Notes under the pieces: generated by a model | Database searches by the model: none | Told to the model about the DNA's origin: nothing | What the model saw: the letters and a program-made list of their open reading frames with translations, nothing else | Translations under genes and position numbers: made by a program | Shown here: positions 1 to 7,164 of the stretch, one piece after another | Layout of the letters: every line of letters starts with the position of its first letter | How positions within the stretch are numbered: position 1 is the first letter of the stretch | Assembly: GCA_902592935.1 (NCBI GenBank) | Contig: CACJGD010000009.1 | Coordinates: 1-37,920, forward strand | Reading direction: 5' to 3' | Length of the DNA stretch: 37,920 nt | Origin: an uncultured Pelagibacteraceae bacterium | Lineage (GTDB): Bacteria; Pseudomonadota; Alphaproteobacteria; Pelagibacterales; Pelagibacteraceae

Positions 1-950
1 CAAATGCTTGTGGAAAATTAGTTATAGCCGAACAAAACTGGGCATCTGCCGAGTTAATGGCGAACGTTGATAAAATCATTCTCGAAGAAGGATATGGATG
101 TGACGTAGAATTAGTGCCTGGTGCTACAATGCCTACATTTACCTCAATGAATGATAAAGGAACACCTGACATGAACCCTGAGCAATGGGCAAATGCGGTT
201 TACACTCCTTTGAAAAAAGCGGTAAGTGAAAAAAGATTAATTATTGCAAATAAAGCTCCAATTACCGGTCTTGGAGAAGGTTGGTGGTTGAATCCAGCAG
301 CTTTAAAAAAACACCCAGAACTTAAAGGAATGACAGCTGTTCAAATTTTAGAACGTCCAGATTTGTTTCCTGATAAAGAGGACCCATCAAAAGGTGCTTT
401 CATGGGATGTCCAGCGGGTTGGGGATGTCAATTAGCTAATGCAAATTTGTACAGAGCATTTGAAATGGAAAAAAAAGGTTGGAAACTTATTGATCCAGGT
501 TCAGCTGCAGGTTTAGATGGTTCAATTGCTAAAGCGTCAGATTCTGGTGAGCCATGGTTTGGTTATTATTGGAATCCTACATCAATGGTTGGAAAATATA
601 ATTTACAACCAGTTGATTTTGGCGTTCCTTTTGCAGGAAGAGATAATTGGGATAATTGTATAACTCTTGCAGAACAAGATTGTGCAAATCCAAAACCAAC
701 AGCTTGGACAAAATCTGAAGTAAACTCAATTGTAAGTGCTAACTTTGCTAAAACTGGTGGAAAAGATGTGCTTAAATATGTTGAAAGCAGAACTTTTCCA
801 GGCACAGTGATGAATGGAATGTTAGTTTACATGGCTGACAACCAAGCAAAAGGTTCTGATGCTGCTGTTGAGTTTTTAATAAAGCATGAAGATATTTGGA
901 CTAAGTGGGTATCTTCAGACGCTGCAAAAAAAATCAAAAAAAGTTTATAA
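1..950 (+). CDS. ABC transporter substrate-binding protein, OpuAC/ProX type (5' truncated)
   Basis: The reading frame is open from base 3, so the gene starts upstream of the window and the ATG at 57 is internal. The first visible residues (NACGKLVIAEQNW) look like the start of the mature domain just after a signal peptide, so perhaps 20-30 residues are missing. Family: periplasmic binding proteins for glycine betaine, choline or proline betaine (OpuAC). It is rich in aromatics suited to a cation-pi cage (EGWW, PAGWGCQ, GYYWNP) and has several paired Cys. It presumably delivers a quaternary ammonium or sulfonium compound to the permease that follows. No ATPase gene lies between here and 4029, so the ATPase is probably upstream. 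A hairpin separates it from the permease gene. The ligand cannot be told from sequence; the MetF and GcvT-type genes downstream suggest a methylated compound that is demethylated after uptake. Confidence 0.85.
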   Translation, partial: NACGKLVIAEQNWASAELMANVDKIILEEGYGCDVELVPGATMPTFTSMNDKGTPDMNPEQWANAVYTPLKKAVSEKRLIIANKAPITGLGEGWWLNPAALKKHPELKGMTAVQILERPDLFPDKEDPSKGAFMGCPAGWGCQLANANLYRAFEMEKKGWKLIDPGSAAGLDGSIAKASDSGEPWFGYYWNPTSMVGKYNLQPVDFGVPFAGRDNWDNCITLAEQDCANPKPTAWTKSEVNSIVSANFAKTGGKDVLKYVESRTFPGTVMNGMLVYMADNQAKGSDAAVEFLIKHEDIWTKWVSSDAAKKIKKSL

Positions 951-963
951 TTAACTTTAAATT

Positions 964-988
964 ACGAGCCTATTTAATATAGGCTCGT
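964..988 (+). promoter_or_regulatory. Intercistronic hairpin between binding protein and permease genes
   Basis: A perfect 10-bp inverted repeat (ACGAGCCTAT / ATAGGCTCGT) with a 5-base loop lies 13 bases after the binding-protein stop and 14 bases before the permease start. No T-run follows, so it is not a textbook intrinsic terminator. Such hairpins commonly protect the 3' end of the binding-protein mRNA or partly attenuate downstream transcription, giving an excess of binding protein over permease. That role is inferred. Confidence 0.6.
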
Positions 989-1002
989 AAAAATTAATAT
1001 TT

Positions 1003-1887
1003 ATGGAATTTTTTACTGAATTTCCAGAACTGGGAAGAAGATCCCAAATGGAGCTAAGAAAGGGTATAGACTTAGCTTTTAGAAATTTTTCAAAAGAATA
1101 TGGAGATAATATAGAAGCATTTTTTGATCCATTATTATTTTTTTTAGTATCATTAGAAAAATTATTATTATCTACACCATGGATAATAATTATTGGAACA
1201 ATTTGTGGATTAGCCTGGTTAGGTTCAAGAAGTTGGAAATTAGTTGTAGGAAGTGCAATTGCTTTTTTATTAATTGGTTATTTTGGAATGTGGGAAGATT
1301 GTATGGCAACAGTTGCTATTATAACTGTTTGTACAATTATTTGTATCGTCGTTGGAATTCCAATAGGAATTGTAATGGCTAGATCTTCTAGAGCTGAAAA
1401 AGCTATACTTCCTGTATTGGACATGATGCAAACAATTCCTAGTTTTGTTTATTTGATCCCAATTTTGATGTTGTTAGGTATTGGAAAAGTTCCGGGATTA
1501 ATCGCTGTTTGTGTCTATGCAGTTCCTCCAATTATTAGATTAACCAATCTAGGCATTAGAGAAGTAGATAAAGAGACTTTGGAAGCTAGCGAAGCTTTTG
1601 GAGCAACAACAGCACAAAAATTAAAATCTGTTCAAATTCCACTTGCTTTACCAACTGTTTTTGCTGGTGTAAACCAAACCATAATGATGGCTTTAGCTAT
1701 GGTAGTTATTGCTTCTATGATAGGTGTGAAAGGCCTTGGTGTACCAATATTAAGAGCCGTTTCTAACCAATATTTAGCTCTTGGAATGATGAATGGATTG
1801 GCAATAGTTGCTCTCGCAATTGTCTTTGATAGGGTCACTCAAGAATATGGAAGAAGGATCCAAAAGCATAGAGGCCAGATAAAATAA
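1003..1887 (+). CDS. ABC transporter permease, ProW/OpuAB type
   Basis: A 294-residue inner-membrane permease of the BPD_transp_1 family. The N-terminal ~50 residues are soluble and charged; hydrophobic segments follow from about residue 55. The cytoplasmic EAA loop that contacts the ATPase is visible at about 193-215 (EASEAFGATTAQKLKSVQIP). The segment DMMQTIPSFVYLIPILMLLG is characteristic of glycine betaine/proline permeases. It pairs with the binding protein just upstream, across a hairpin spacer. The start at 1003 is the first ATG and has no clear Shine-Dalgarno. The cognate ATPase is not in this part of the window; the ATPase at 28170-29201 belongs to the other transporter, though sharing cannot be excluded. 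It is followed by a 62-base gap and then the MetF-like gene. Confidence 0.88.
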   Translation: MEFFTEFPELGRRSQMELRKGIDLAFRNFSKEYGDNIEAFFDPLLFFLVSLEKLLLSTPWIIIIGTICGLAWLGSRSWKLVVGSAIAFLLIGYFGMWEDCMATVAIITVCTIICIVVGIPIGIVMARSSRAEKAILPVLDMMQTIPSFVYLIPILMLLGIGKVPGLIAVCVYAVPPIIRLTNLGIREVDKETLEASEAFGATTAQKLKSVQIPLALPTVFAGVNQTIMMALAMVVIASMIGVKGLGVPILRAVSNQYLALGMMNGLAIVALAIVFDRVTQEYGRRIQKHRGQIK

Positions 1888-1949
1888 TAGATACTTTGTT
1901 ATATCGAATTTTCTAGACTCATATTTCAAAATAAATAAATATCTTCACT

Positions 1950-2678
1950 ATGAATTTTTCATTGGAAATAGGACCTAAAACTGAAGTTGATACAGTACCA
2001 GCATTGTCTGATGTTTACATTACAATGCTACCTGGAGGTGATTACAGAGAGACTGCTGATAAAGCAGTAGAGCTTGTAAAAAAAGGATTTAACCCTGTGC
2101 CTCATTTTCCTGCTAGATCAATGCATGATGAAAAAGAACTGAAAGATTATGTTTCTATATGCAAAGATGGAGGGGTAAAGCAAGCTTTAATTATTGGAGG
2201 TGGAAGAGAACCAGCTGGTAAATTTGATAGTTCATTTCAACTTTTAGAGACAGGGTATTTTGAAAAAATGAAAATAGGAATTGCTGGACATCCCGAGGGG
2301 AGTCCTGATATATCCGACTCAGAATTAGAAAAAGCTATGATAGATAAAAAGCCTTATGCTGATTACATTGTAACACAGTGGTTACTGGATCCTCAGCCTA
2401 TTATAGATTTTATTTCTAAGCAAAGCGTACCAGTGCATGTGGGAATTACTGGGCCATTAAAAATATCTAGCTTAATCAAATTTGCTAATATTGTGGGGGC
2501 AAAAAATTCCTTAAACTTTCTTAAATCTAATTTTAGTAAGGCATTGGATTTATTGAAACCTAAAGACCCTAATGATTTAATTGGGAAAGTTAAATCGCAT
2601 ACTGATAACTTCCACATTTATACATTCGGCGGCTTGAAGGAAACTAACAAGTGGTTGAAGGAGAATAGTTATGTCTAA
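1950..2678 (+). CDS. Methylenetetrahydrofolate reductase-like protein (MetF family, short variant)
   Basis: A 242-residue protein with MTHFR-barrel features: an N-terminal Glu-containing strand (LEIGPK, E6, matching the FEFFPP strand with the catalytic Glu of MetF), LPGGDYRET at 27-35, and GHPEGSPD at 113-120, matching the A-Y/H-P-E-x-H motif. It is about 50 residues shorter than usual MetF. At the LRGD position it has GGGREPAG (84-90), with Arg where E. coli MetF has a flavin-site Asp. The likely role is oxidation of methyl-THF to methylene-THF, or a related folate step, next to the THF-dependent demethylase. Its 3' end overlaps the next gene by 8 bases (ATGTCTAA), so the two are probably translationally coupled. 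A metF gene next to a GcvT-type demethylase is also known for the vanillate demethylase LigM. It may not be the housekeeping MetF. Confidence 0.75.
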   Translation: MNFSLEIGPKTEVDTVPALSDVYITMLPGGDYRETADKAVELVKKGFNPVPHFPARSMHDEKELKDYVSICKDGGVKQALIIGGGREPAGKFDSSFQLLETGYFEKMKIGIAGHPEGSPDISDSELEKAMIDKKPYADYIVTQWLLDPQPIIDFISKQSVPVHVGITGPLKISSLIKFANIVGAKNSLNFLKSNFSKALDLLKPKDPNDLIGKVKSHTDNFHIYTFGGLKETNKWLKENSYV

Positions 2679-4029
2679 AGAATTTGACTATACTAAAGTA
2701 CAACATGTTACTTCTGTTGATCAATCAGATAGAGAAGTACCATACAATTTAAGACAAAGTGGGCCAACTAAAGTTGAATTATTAATTTCAACAAGGGTAA
2801 GAAAGTCACCTTATTGGCATTTATCAATGCAGGCTGGTTGTTGGAGAGCAACTGTATACAATCGAATTTATCATCCAAGAGGTTATGTAAAACCTGAAGA
2901 TGGTGGTGCAATGGTTGAGTACGATGCAATTGTTAACCATGTAACAATGTGGAACGTTGCTGTTGAAAGACAGATAAGAGTTAAAGGTCCGGATGCAGAA
3001 AAATTTACTGATTACGTTATAACCAGAGATGCAACAAAAATTTCTCCTATGAGAGCAAGATATGTAATTTTATGTAATGCTTATGGAGGAGTTTTAAATG
3101 ATCCAATCCTTTTAAGAATTTCAAAAGATGAATTTTGGTTTTCATTATCAGACTCTGATATTGGAATGTATTTACAAGGCGTAAATGCAGATGGAAGATT
3201 TAATTGCACAATTGAAGAAATAGATGCATGTCCAGTACAAATTCAAGGTCCTAAATCAAAAGCTTTAATGCAAGACCTTTGCGGAGACCAAGTTGATTTT
3301 GATAATATGCCTTTCTATGGATTAGCAGAAGCAACAATAGGCGGAAGAAGTTGTGTTATTTCTCAATCTGGTTTTTCAGGTGAAGCTGGTTATGAAATAT
3401 ATTTAAGAAATGCAACTTTGTATGCTGAAGATATGTGGAATGCAGTTCTAGATGCAGGAAAAAAACATCAATTAATGGTTATTGCACCTGCACACCATAG
3501 AAGAATTCAAGCAGGTATTCTTTCTTGGGGACAAGATATGGATCAACAACATAATCCTTTTCAGTGTAATTTAGGTTATCAAGTTTCATTATCTGGTAAA
3601 GGTGAATGGAATAAAAAGGCTGATTATGTTGGTAAAGCTGCTTTGGAAAAAATGGGAGCGGATATAAAAGCCGGAAAAAAACCATATAAACTTCAATTGG
3701 TTGGAATGGAGTTAGGTGGTAAACCAATAGACGATTATGCGCCTGACTTTTGGTTAGTTTCACCAGAAAATGGAGGAGATCCAGTTGGATTTATTACCTC
3801 ACCATGGTGGCATCCAGAAAAGAAAACCAATATTGCTATGGGATACGTACCGTTTGATGGAACTTTAAACCCTAATGGATTTCCAAAAAATAAAGTTGGA
3901 ACTAAGTTTAAAATTCATCTTCCAGAAAAATACTCGGATACTCCAGGAACACCTGTAGATGCTGTAGTTGTGGATATTCCATTCAAAGAGTCTTTTAACG
4001 CAAATACAAGAGAAGTTGTAAAAGGCTAA
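2671..4029 (+). CDS. GcvT/DmdA/LigM-family tetrahydrofolate-dependent demethylase, substrate unknown
   Basis: A 452-residue protein of the glycine-cleavage T-protein fold. Visible landmarks are WNVAVERQIRVKGPDAEKF near 90-110, a beta-rich middle with VQIQGPKSKALMQDL, the SQSGFSGEAGYEIY segment typical of the family's folate site, the RRIQAGILSWGQDMD segment, and a C-terminal barrel from about residue 340. It is larger than DmdA (about 370 residues) and nearer the length of LigM (about 470). Such enzymes move a methyl group from an S-, O- or N-methylated substrate to THF. It overlaps the MetF-like gene by 8 bases and shares an operon with a betaine-type transporter, so its substrate is probably what that transporter imports. 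DMSP, glycine betaine or another methylated osmolyte are all possible. I would not call it DmdA without alignment. Confidence 0.8.
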   Translation: MSKEFDYTKVQHVTSVDQSDREVPYNLRQSGPTKVELLISTRVRKSPYWHLSMQAGCWRATVYNRIYHPRGYVKPEDGGAMVEYDAIVNHVTMWNVAVERQIRVKGPDAEKFTDYVITRDATKISPMRARYVILCNAYGGVLNDPILLRISKDEFWFSLSDSDIGMYLQGVNADGRFNCTIEEIDACPVQIQGPKSKALMQDLCGDQVDFDNMPFYGLAEATIGGRSCVISQSGFSGEAGYEIYLRNATLYAEDMWNAVLDAGKKHQLMVIAPAHHRRIQAGILSWGQDMDQQHNPFQCNLGYQVSLSGKGEWNKKADYVGKAALEKMGADIKAGKKPYKLQLVGMELGGKPIDDYAPDFWLVSPENGGDPVGFITSPWWHPEKKTNIAMGYVPFDGTLNPNGFPKNKVGTKFKIHLPEKYSDTPGTPVDAVVVDIPFKESFNANTREVVKG

Positions 4030-4037
4030 AATTTACT

Positions 4038-4066
4038 AAGGGGGAGCTAATTTCAGCTCCCCTTTT
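4038..4066 (+). terminator. Rho-independent terminator after the GcvT-like gene
   Basis: An 8-bp GC-rich stem (GGGGAGCT / AGCTCCCC), extended by one G-T and two A-T pairs, with a 6-base loop and followed by TTTT. It starts 9 bases after the stop at 4029 and closes the transporter/MetF/GcvT unit. Confidence 0.9.
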
Positions 4067-4074
4067 CAATTCTA

Positions 4075-4185
4075 ATGACCAAAAGTTTTCTAATAGCAGT
4101 TTGCATTATCATTGCTATTGCTTTAATAATATTTCCATTAATTGTTTCTTATAAGGCTCAAAAAAATAAAAATAAAAAAAATTAA
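4075..4185 (+). CDS. Small single-span membrane protein (36 aa)
   Basis: An ATG at 4075 opens 36 codons ending in TAA at 4183-4185. The product is MTKSF, then a strongly hydrophobic stretch (residues ~5-25, rich in Ile/Ala/Leu), then a Lys/Asn-rich tail: a one-helix inner-membrane peptide by appearance. Its stop overlaps the start of the Yip1-family gene by one base (TAATG), the usual sign of coupled translation. This supports it being real despite its size. The product is not recognised; a helper or subunit of the Yip1-like membrane protein is inferred from the coupling. It begins only 9 bases after the preceding terminator, so its promoter must overlap that terminator or read-through occurs. 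Confidence 0.55.
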   Translation: MTKSFLIAVCIIIAIALIIFPLIVSYKAQKNKNKKN

Positions 4186-4730
4186 TGTTTGCTGAATTTT
4201 TAAATATAATTTTTAAATCAATAAAATTAGACAAAACTCTTTATTCGGACAATAAAAATTTTGGAGAAGCTTCAATATACTTTGCTGGGATTATAATGAT
4301 ACTAGATGGTATTGCTGGGGCAGTGGCGGCGAATACGATTATTAAAACAGCTATCGCAATGTCTGGTCTAACTGCAATAGTTACTTGGCTAATATGGGCA
4401 ATTTTTATTTTTGTAATTGGAGTTAAATTATTTCCTGATAAGCAAACTAAAGTTTCGTTCAAAAAAGTTTTAACAGCAGTTGGTTTTGCTCATGCCCCTG
4501 GTTTATTAAGATTTTTTGCAGTCACACCAGATTTAATGATACCAATAATTTTTCTTACTCAGTTTTGGATTTTTGCAGGTTTAATAATTTCAACTAAACA
4601 AATATTAAGTTTAAAATCTAATTTTAAATCTTTTGGGATTGTCCTTTTATCATTTTTAATTATTGCATTTTTATCTATCTCATTTGTGATGAGTAGAATG
4701 AATATGCTTCCTGTTAGTCAAATTAGTTAA
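4185..4730 (+). CDS. Yip1-family integral membrane protein
   Basis: A 181-residue protein that is almost entirely hydrophobic, with about five membrane segments (residues ~30-50, 55-80, 95-115, 118-138, 148-170). The pattern fits the Yip1 domain of small bacterial membrane proteins, including the KVLTAVGFAHAPGLLRF segment near 97-113, which resembles the family's conserved Y/F-A-x-x-P motif. Its biochemical role is unknown in bacteria. The start at 4185 overlaps the stop of the 36-residue gene. Its stop overlaps the convergent minus-strand gene ending at 4727 by four bases. Confidence 0.65.
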   Translation: MFAEFLNIIFKSIKLDKTLYSDNKNFGEASIYFAGIIMILDGIAGAVAANTIIKTAIAMSGLTAIVTWLIWAIFIFVIGVKLFPDKQTKVSFKKVLTAVGFAHAPGLLRFFAVTPDLMIPIIFLTQFWIFAGLIISTKQILSLKSNFKSFGIVLLSFLIIAFLSISFVMSRMNMLPVSQIS

Positions 4731-4894
4731 AGTGGAAAAATAGTCTTAGATACTTTACAAGATTTACATATTTTAAATCCAGTAAGAATTAAATTTTGAG
4801 TAACACTTTCGTCCTCCTCTTTGCATTCGTCACAAATATTGTTTAATTCTTCAGTATCTAACTTTAGATTTTTTTCATCAATTTTATCAATCAT
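4727..4894 (-). CDS. Small CxxC/CxxC protein (55 aa), putative zinc ribbon
   Basis: On the minus strand an ATG at 4894-4892 opens 55 codons to TAA at 4729-4727. The product has two cysteine pairs, C21-x2-C24 (CDEC) and C43-x2-C46 (CKSC), 18 residues apart: the layout of a minimal zinc ribbon or rubredoxin-like knuckle. The N-terminal half is acidic. The start overlaps the stop of the DUF3726-like gene by 8 bases, and the gene fills the space exactly up to the convergent Yip1-family stop, so it is very likely real. It is last in the operon that runs from 8151. Function is unknown; metal binding is inferred from the cysteines. Confidence 0.65.
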   Translation of the reverse strand: MIDKIDEKNLKLDTEELNNICDECKEEDESVTQNLILTGFKICKSCKVSKTIFPL

Positions 4895-5498
4895 TATCAG
4901 TCAAACCAGCACCTGCTGCACCCTCTTTTAAACTGTCACTTTCCTCTACAAAAGTTTCTTCAGATAACCTGTATAAATTATTCCATTCATCGTCTGTAAA
5001 GTTATCTTCATTTTCAAGGAGATTTACTTCAATTATCTTTGCTATTTTCGGAAATTCTTGGTCAATAAAATTTGAACTAATATTTACATTTAAATTTAGT
5101 AAAATTTTTTTATCATCTATTTTTACATAAATTTTTTTTCCAATAATTTCTGATGAACGACTTATAAAGGAAATAAAAATTATTGGATAAGCAACATTTT
5201 TAAATTCAATTTTTTTTAAATTTTCTAAAACATTTATTTGATCTAAAAAACTAGTACCTAAAGTAATTGGACAATAAGAATTGTTTGATGAAGAGTTATT
5301 TTCACTAATTAAATTTAAATTTTCAAATTTACTTTTATTTTTTTCATTAAAATATTCATTAAGATGCTTAATACCTGGTAAACTAAATAGCTCTAACAAC
5401 CTTATACTTTTTCCTGTCTCCTCGGAAACTCCCCAAGAGTAGCCCGCTGCTTTTGAAGCTCTTTTAACTGTAGTTTCAATTTCACTCAGTGATTTCAT
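4887..5498 (-). CDS. DUF3726-like protein
   Basis: A 203-residue protein. The N-terminus (LSEIETTVKRASKAAGYSWG, then VSEETGKSIRLLELF) matches what I recall of DUF3726, a family of unknown function in alphaproteobacteria. The middle (~60-75) is a Ser/Asn/Glu-rich spacer, followed by a hydrophobic beta-rich stretch (YPIIFISFISRSSEIIG) and an acidic C-terminus ending GAAGAGLTDND. No signal peptide or catalytic motif is evident. Its start codon at 5498 shares a base with the end of the 554-residue gene, and its stop overlaps the small CxxC gene by 8 bases. Such tight packing implies the proteins are made together and may form one complex. The function is not known. Confidence 0.6.
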   Translation of the reverse strand: MKSLSEIETTVKRASKAAGYSWGVSEETGKSIRLLELFSLPGIKHLNEYFNEKNKSKFENLNLISENNSSSNNSYCPITLGTSFLDQINVLENLKKIEFKNVAYPIIFISFISRSSEIIGKKIYVKIDDKKILLNLNVNISSNFIDQEFPKIAKIIEVNLLENEDNFTDDEWNNLYRLSEETFVEESDSLKEGAAGAGLTDND

Positions 5499-7162
5499 TA
5501 ATAAATATTGGTTTTATATACCCACTGCTCGTCATAACTTTTTAGCTCATTTGGAAGTGGAGCTCCTTGGAACATACAAATTCTTAACCATTTGTCAGAT
5601 CGTGGATCAAATTTTAATGCCCCAAAAAAAGATAATTTTAGTCTAAGCATATCAATTGGCATTAAATCTTTACCAATTGTATTATCTTGTATTTCTGAAT
5701 AAGGAAATTTTTCTACAATAAACGCTCTCCTTACAACATGTCTTAACTCAGAATTTGATGTTAAAAACTCAGCAATAGTTAAACTATTTTTTGAGACTAA
5801 TAATTTGTCATAAAGTTTTTTTATGTCTCTTGCTATTGCTAAAGGCTGTTCTAATTCTGATCCATGCTCTTCAAAACGGTCCGCCAATCTAGGTTCCTCT
5901 TTATTTTTTGAAATAAACCAAAAGTTTTTATTATTTTCTTTTTCTTCAAAATTAATATCTAAAATGTTTGGATACTTTGCTTCGATGATATTACGCAATT
6001 CTTCAACTTTTCTATACGTTGGAATATTAAAATATTTTTCTTCATCTGAGCTCATTTTTTTTACCAAAGGATTTACAATACTGTTATAGGGTTCCATCAT
6101 TATTGAAACAATGTATTCAATACATTCCTCACAAGTATTGTCCTCTAACCATTGATATATTTTATTAAAAGGATATTCGATCTCAAAATTAAAATCTTTG
6201 TCTATAAAATTTAAAAATTTTTCAACATCTTTTAGTAATGATGAGATTTTTTTTTGTTGATATTCGCTATCAGTATTCCAGCTTGTAATATTTCTTAATG
6301 ATTTTTTTACACAATCGATAAATAAATTGCTATCTTGACTTTTTACATCTTTGATTTCTCTAATTTTTTTAAGTGCTTTTTCTCTACTTAAAATCCAATT
6401 ATTTAATAGAGTTGGGTGATTGACTATGAATGGTGCCATGCCCAAGCCTGTAGAATTACCAATTCCCAAGTTTTTACAAATATTATCATCCAGCTTAACA
6501 GCTGTTTTTGGATTTTTATAATAAGCAACATGATTAACTTGATCAAAAGTAAATTGTCTTACTAGATAAACCAACATCATTTCTAATCTAAATGGACCAT
6601 TAATTTCTTCACGATTTTTAATTCTAAATCGATCAGCAAGACCAAATTTACCTGAGCCATATACTGCTGTAGTCCTATATAAATAGCCTACTTTTGATAA
6701 TAAGTTTAAATCTGGTTGCTTACCTTTGCTCAAACTTTCAACAACGTGATTGTAAATTCTTACTGATTTGTTTGCTCTCGATAAAGTTAATTCTTTATAA
6801 GAAAGTCTACCAACTTCTTGTTTTGGAACTTCATTTTTTAATCTTTCAATGTCTTTTTTTTTAGGAACCCCATCATGTAATGTAAATGCTGCATCCCATT
6901 TTGTTGCAATTACTCTATCTGATCTTTCTTCATCTTTGATTTCATTTGCGAAACAAACTAAAGAATAAACTCTTTTATTTTTTTTAAATGAATAAACAGC
7001 TTCTCCAAAACCATTTTCATTTAAATTAAATAAATCTTTTTTATATTCCCACTCTTTAAATTCATTAAGAAAACTTCTTAAAAAAGATAATTTTGATTGA
7101 TGAAAAGATCCTAACCTGGATAATTTCATTATCTTATTTGGGTCTCTTAATTCAACTTTCAT
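5498..7162 (-). CDS. Conserved hypothetical protein (554 aa), second gene of M19-like operon
   Basis: I do not recognise a characterised family. The protein is soluble-looking, with no signal peptide or membrane helix. It has conserved-looking Gly-rich and polar motifs: VYGSGKFGLADRFR at about 168-181 and LGIGNSTGLGMAPF at about 230-243, the latter resembling a nucleotide or cofactor loop. RLEMMLVYLVRQFTFDQVNH lies between them, and a CEEC pair is at about 338-341. The middle third (240-330) is Lys-rich and helical. Its start is two bases after the stop of the M19-like gene and its stop shares a base with the DUF3726-like start. Given the dipeptidase-like partner, a role in catabolism of an amide- or peptide-like compound is possible but is only inference. 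Confidence 0.7.
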   Translation of the reverse strand: MKVELRDPNKIMKLSRLGSFHQSKLSFLRSFLNEFKEWEYKKDLFNLNENGFGEAVYSFKKNKRVYSLVCFANEIKDEERSDRVIATKWDAAFTLHDGVPKKKDIERLKNEVPKQEVGRLSYKELTLSRANKSVRIYNHVVESLSKGKQPDLNLLSKVGYLYRTTAVYGSGKFGLADRFRIKNREEINGPFRLEMMLVYLVRQFTFDQVNHVAYYKNPKTAVKLDDNICKNLGIGNSTGLGMAPFIVNHPTLLNNWILSREKALKKIREIKDVKSQDSNLFIDCVKKSLRNITSWNTDSEYQQKKISSLLKDVEKFLNFIDKDFNFEIEYPFNKIYQWLEDNTCEECIEYIVSIMMEPYNSIVNPLVKKMSSDEEKYFNIPTYRKVEELRNIIEAKYPNILDINFEEKENNKNFWFISKNKEEPRLADRFEEHGSELEQPLAIARDIKKLYDKLLVSKNSLTIAEFLTSNSELRHVVRRAFIVEKFPYSEIQDNTIGKDLMPIDMLRLKLSFFGALKFDPRSDKWLRICMFQGAPLPNELKSYDEQWVYKTNIY

Positions 7163-7164
7163 AA

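Noticed and set aside
57-59. ATG at 57 as the true start of the first binding protein
   Set aside because: The frame is open upstream to the window edge and encodes typical mature-domain residues, so the gene is truncated by the window.
2671-4029. Calling the GcvT-like protein DmdA (DMSP demethylase)
   Set aside because: It is about 80 residues longer than DmdA and its segments recall LigM as much as DmdA; the substrate cannot be told without alignment.
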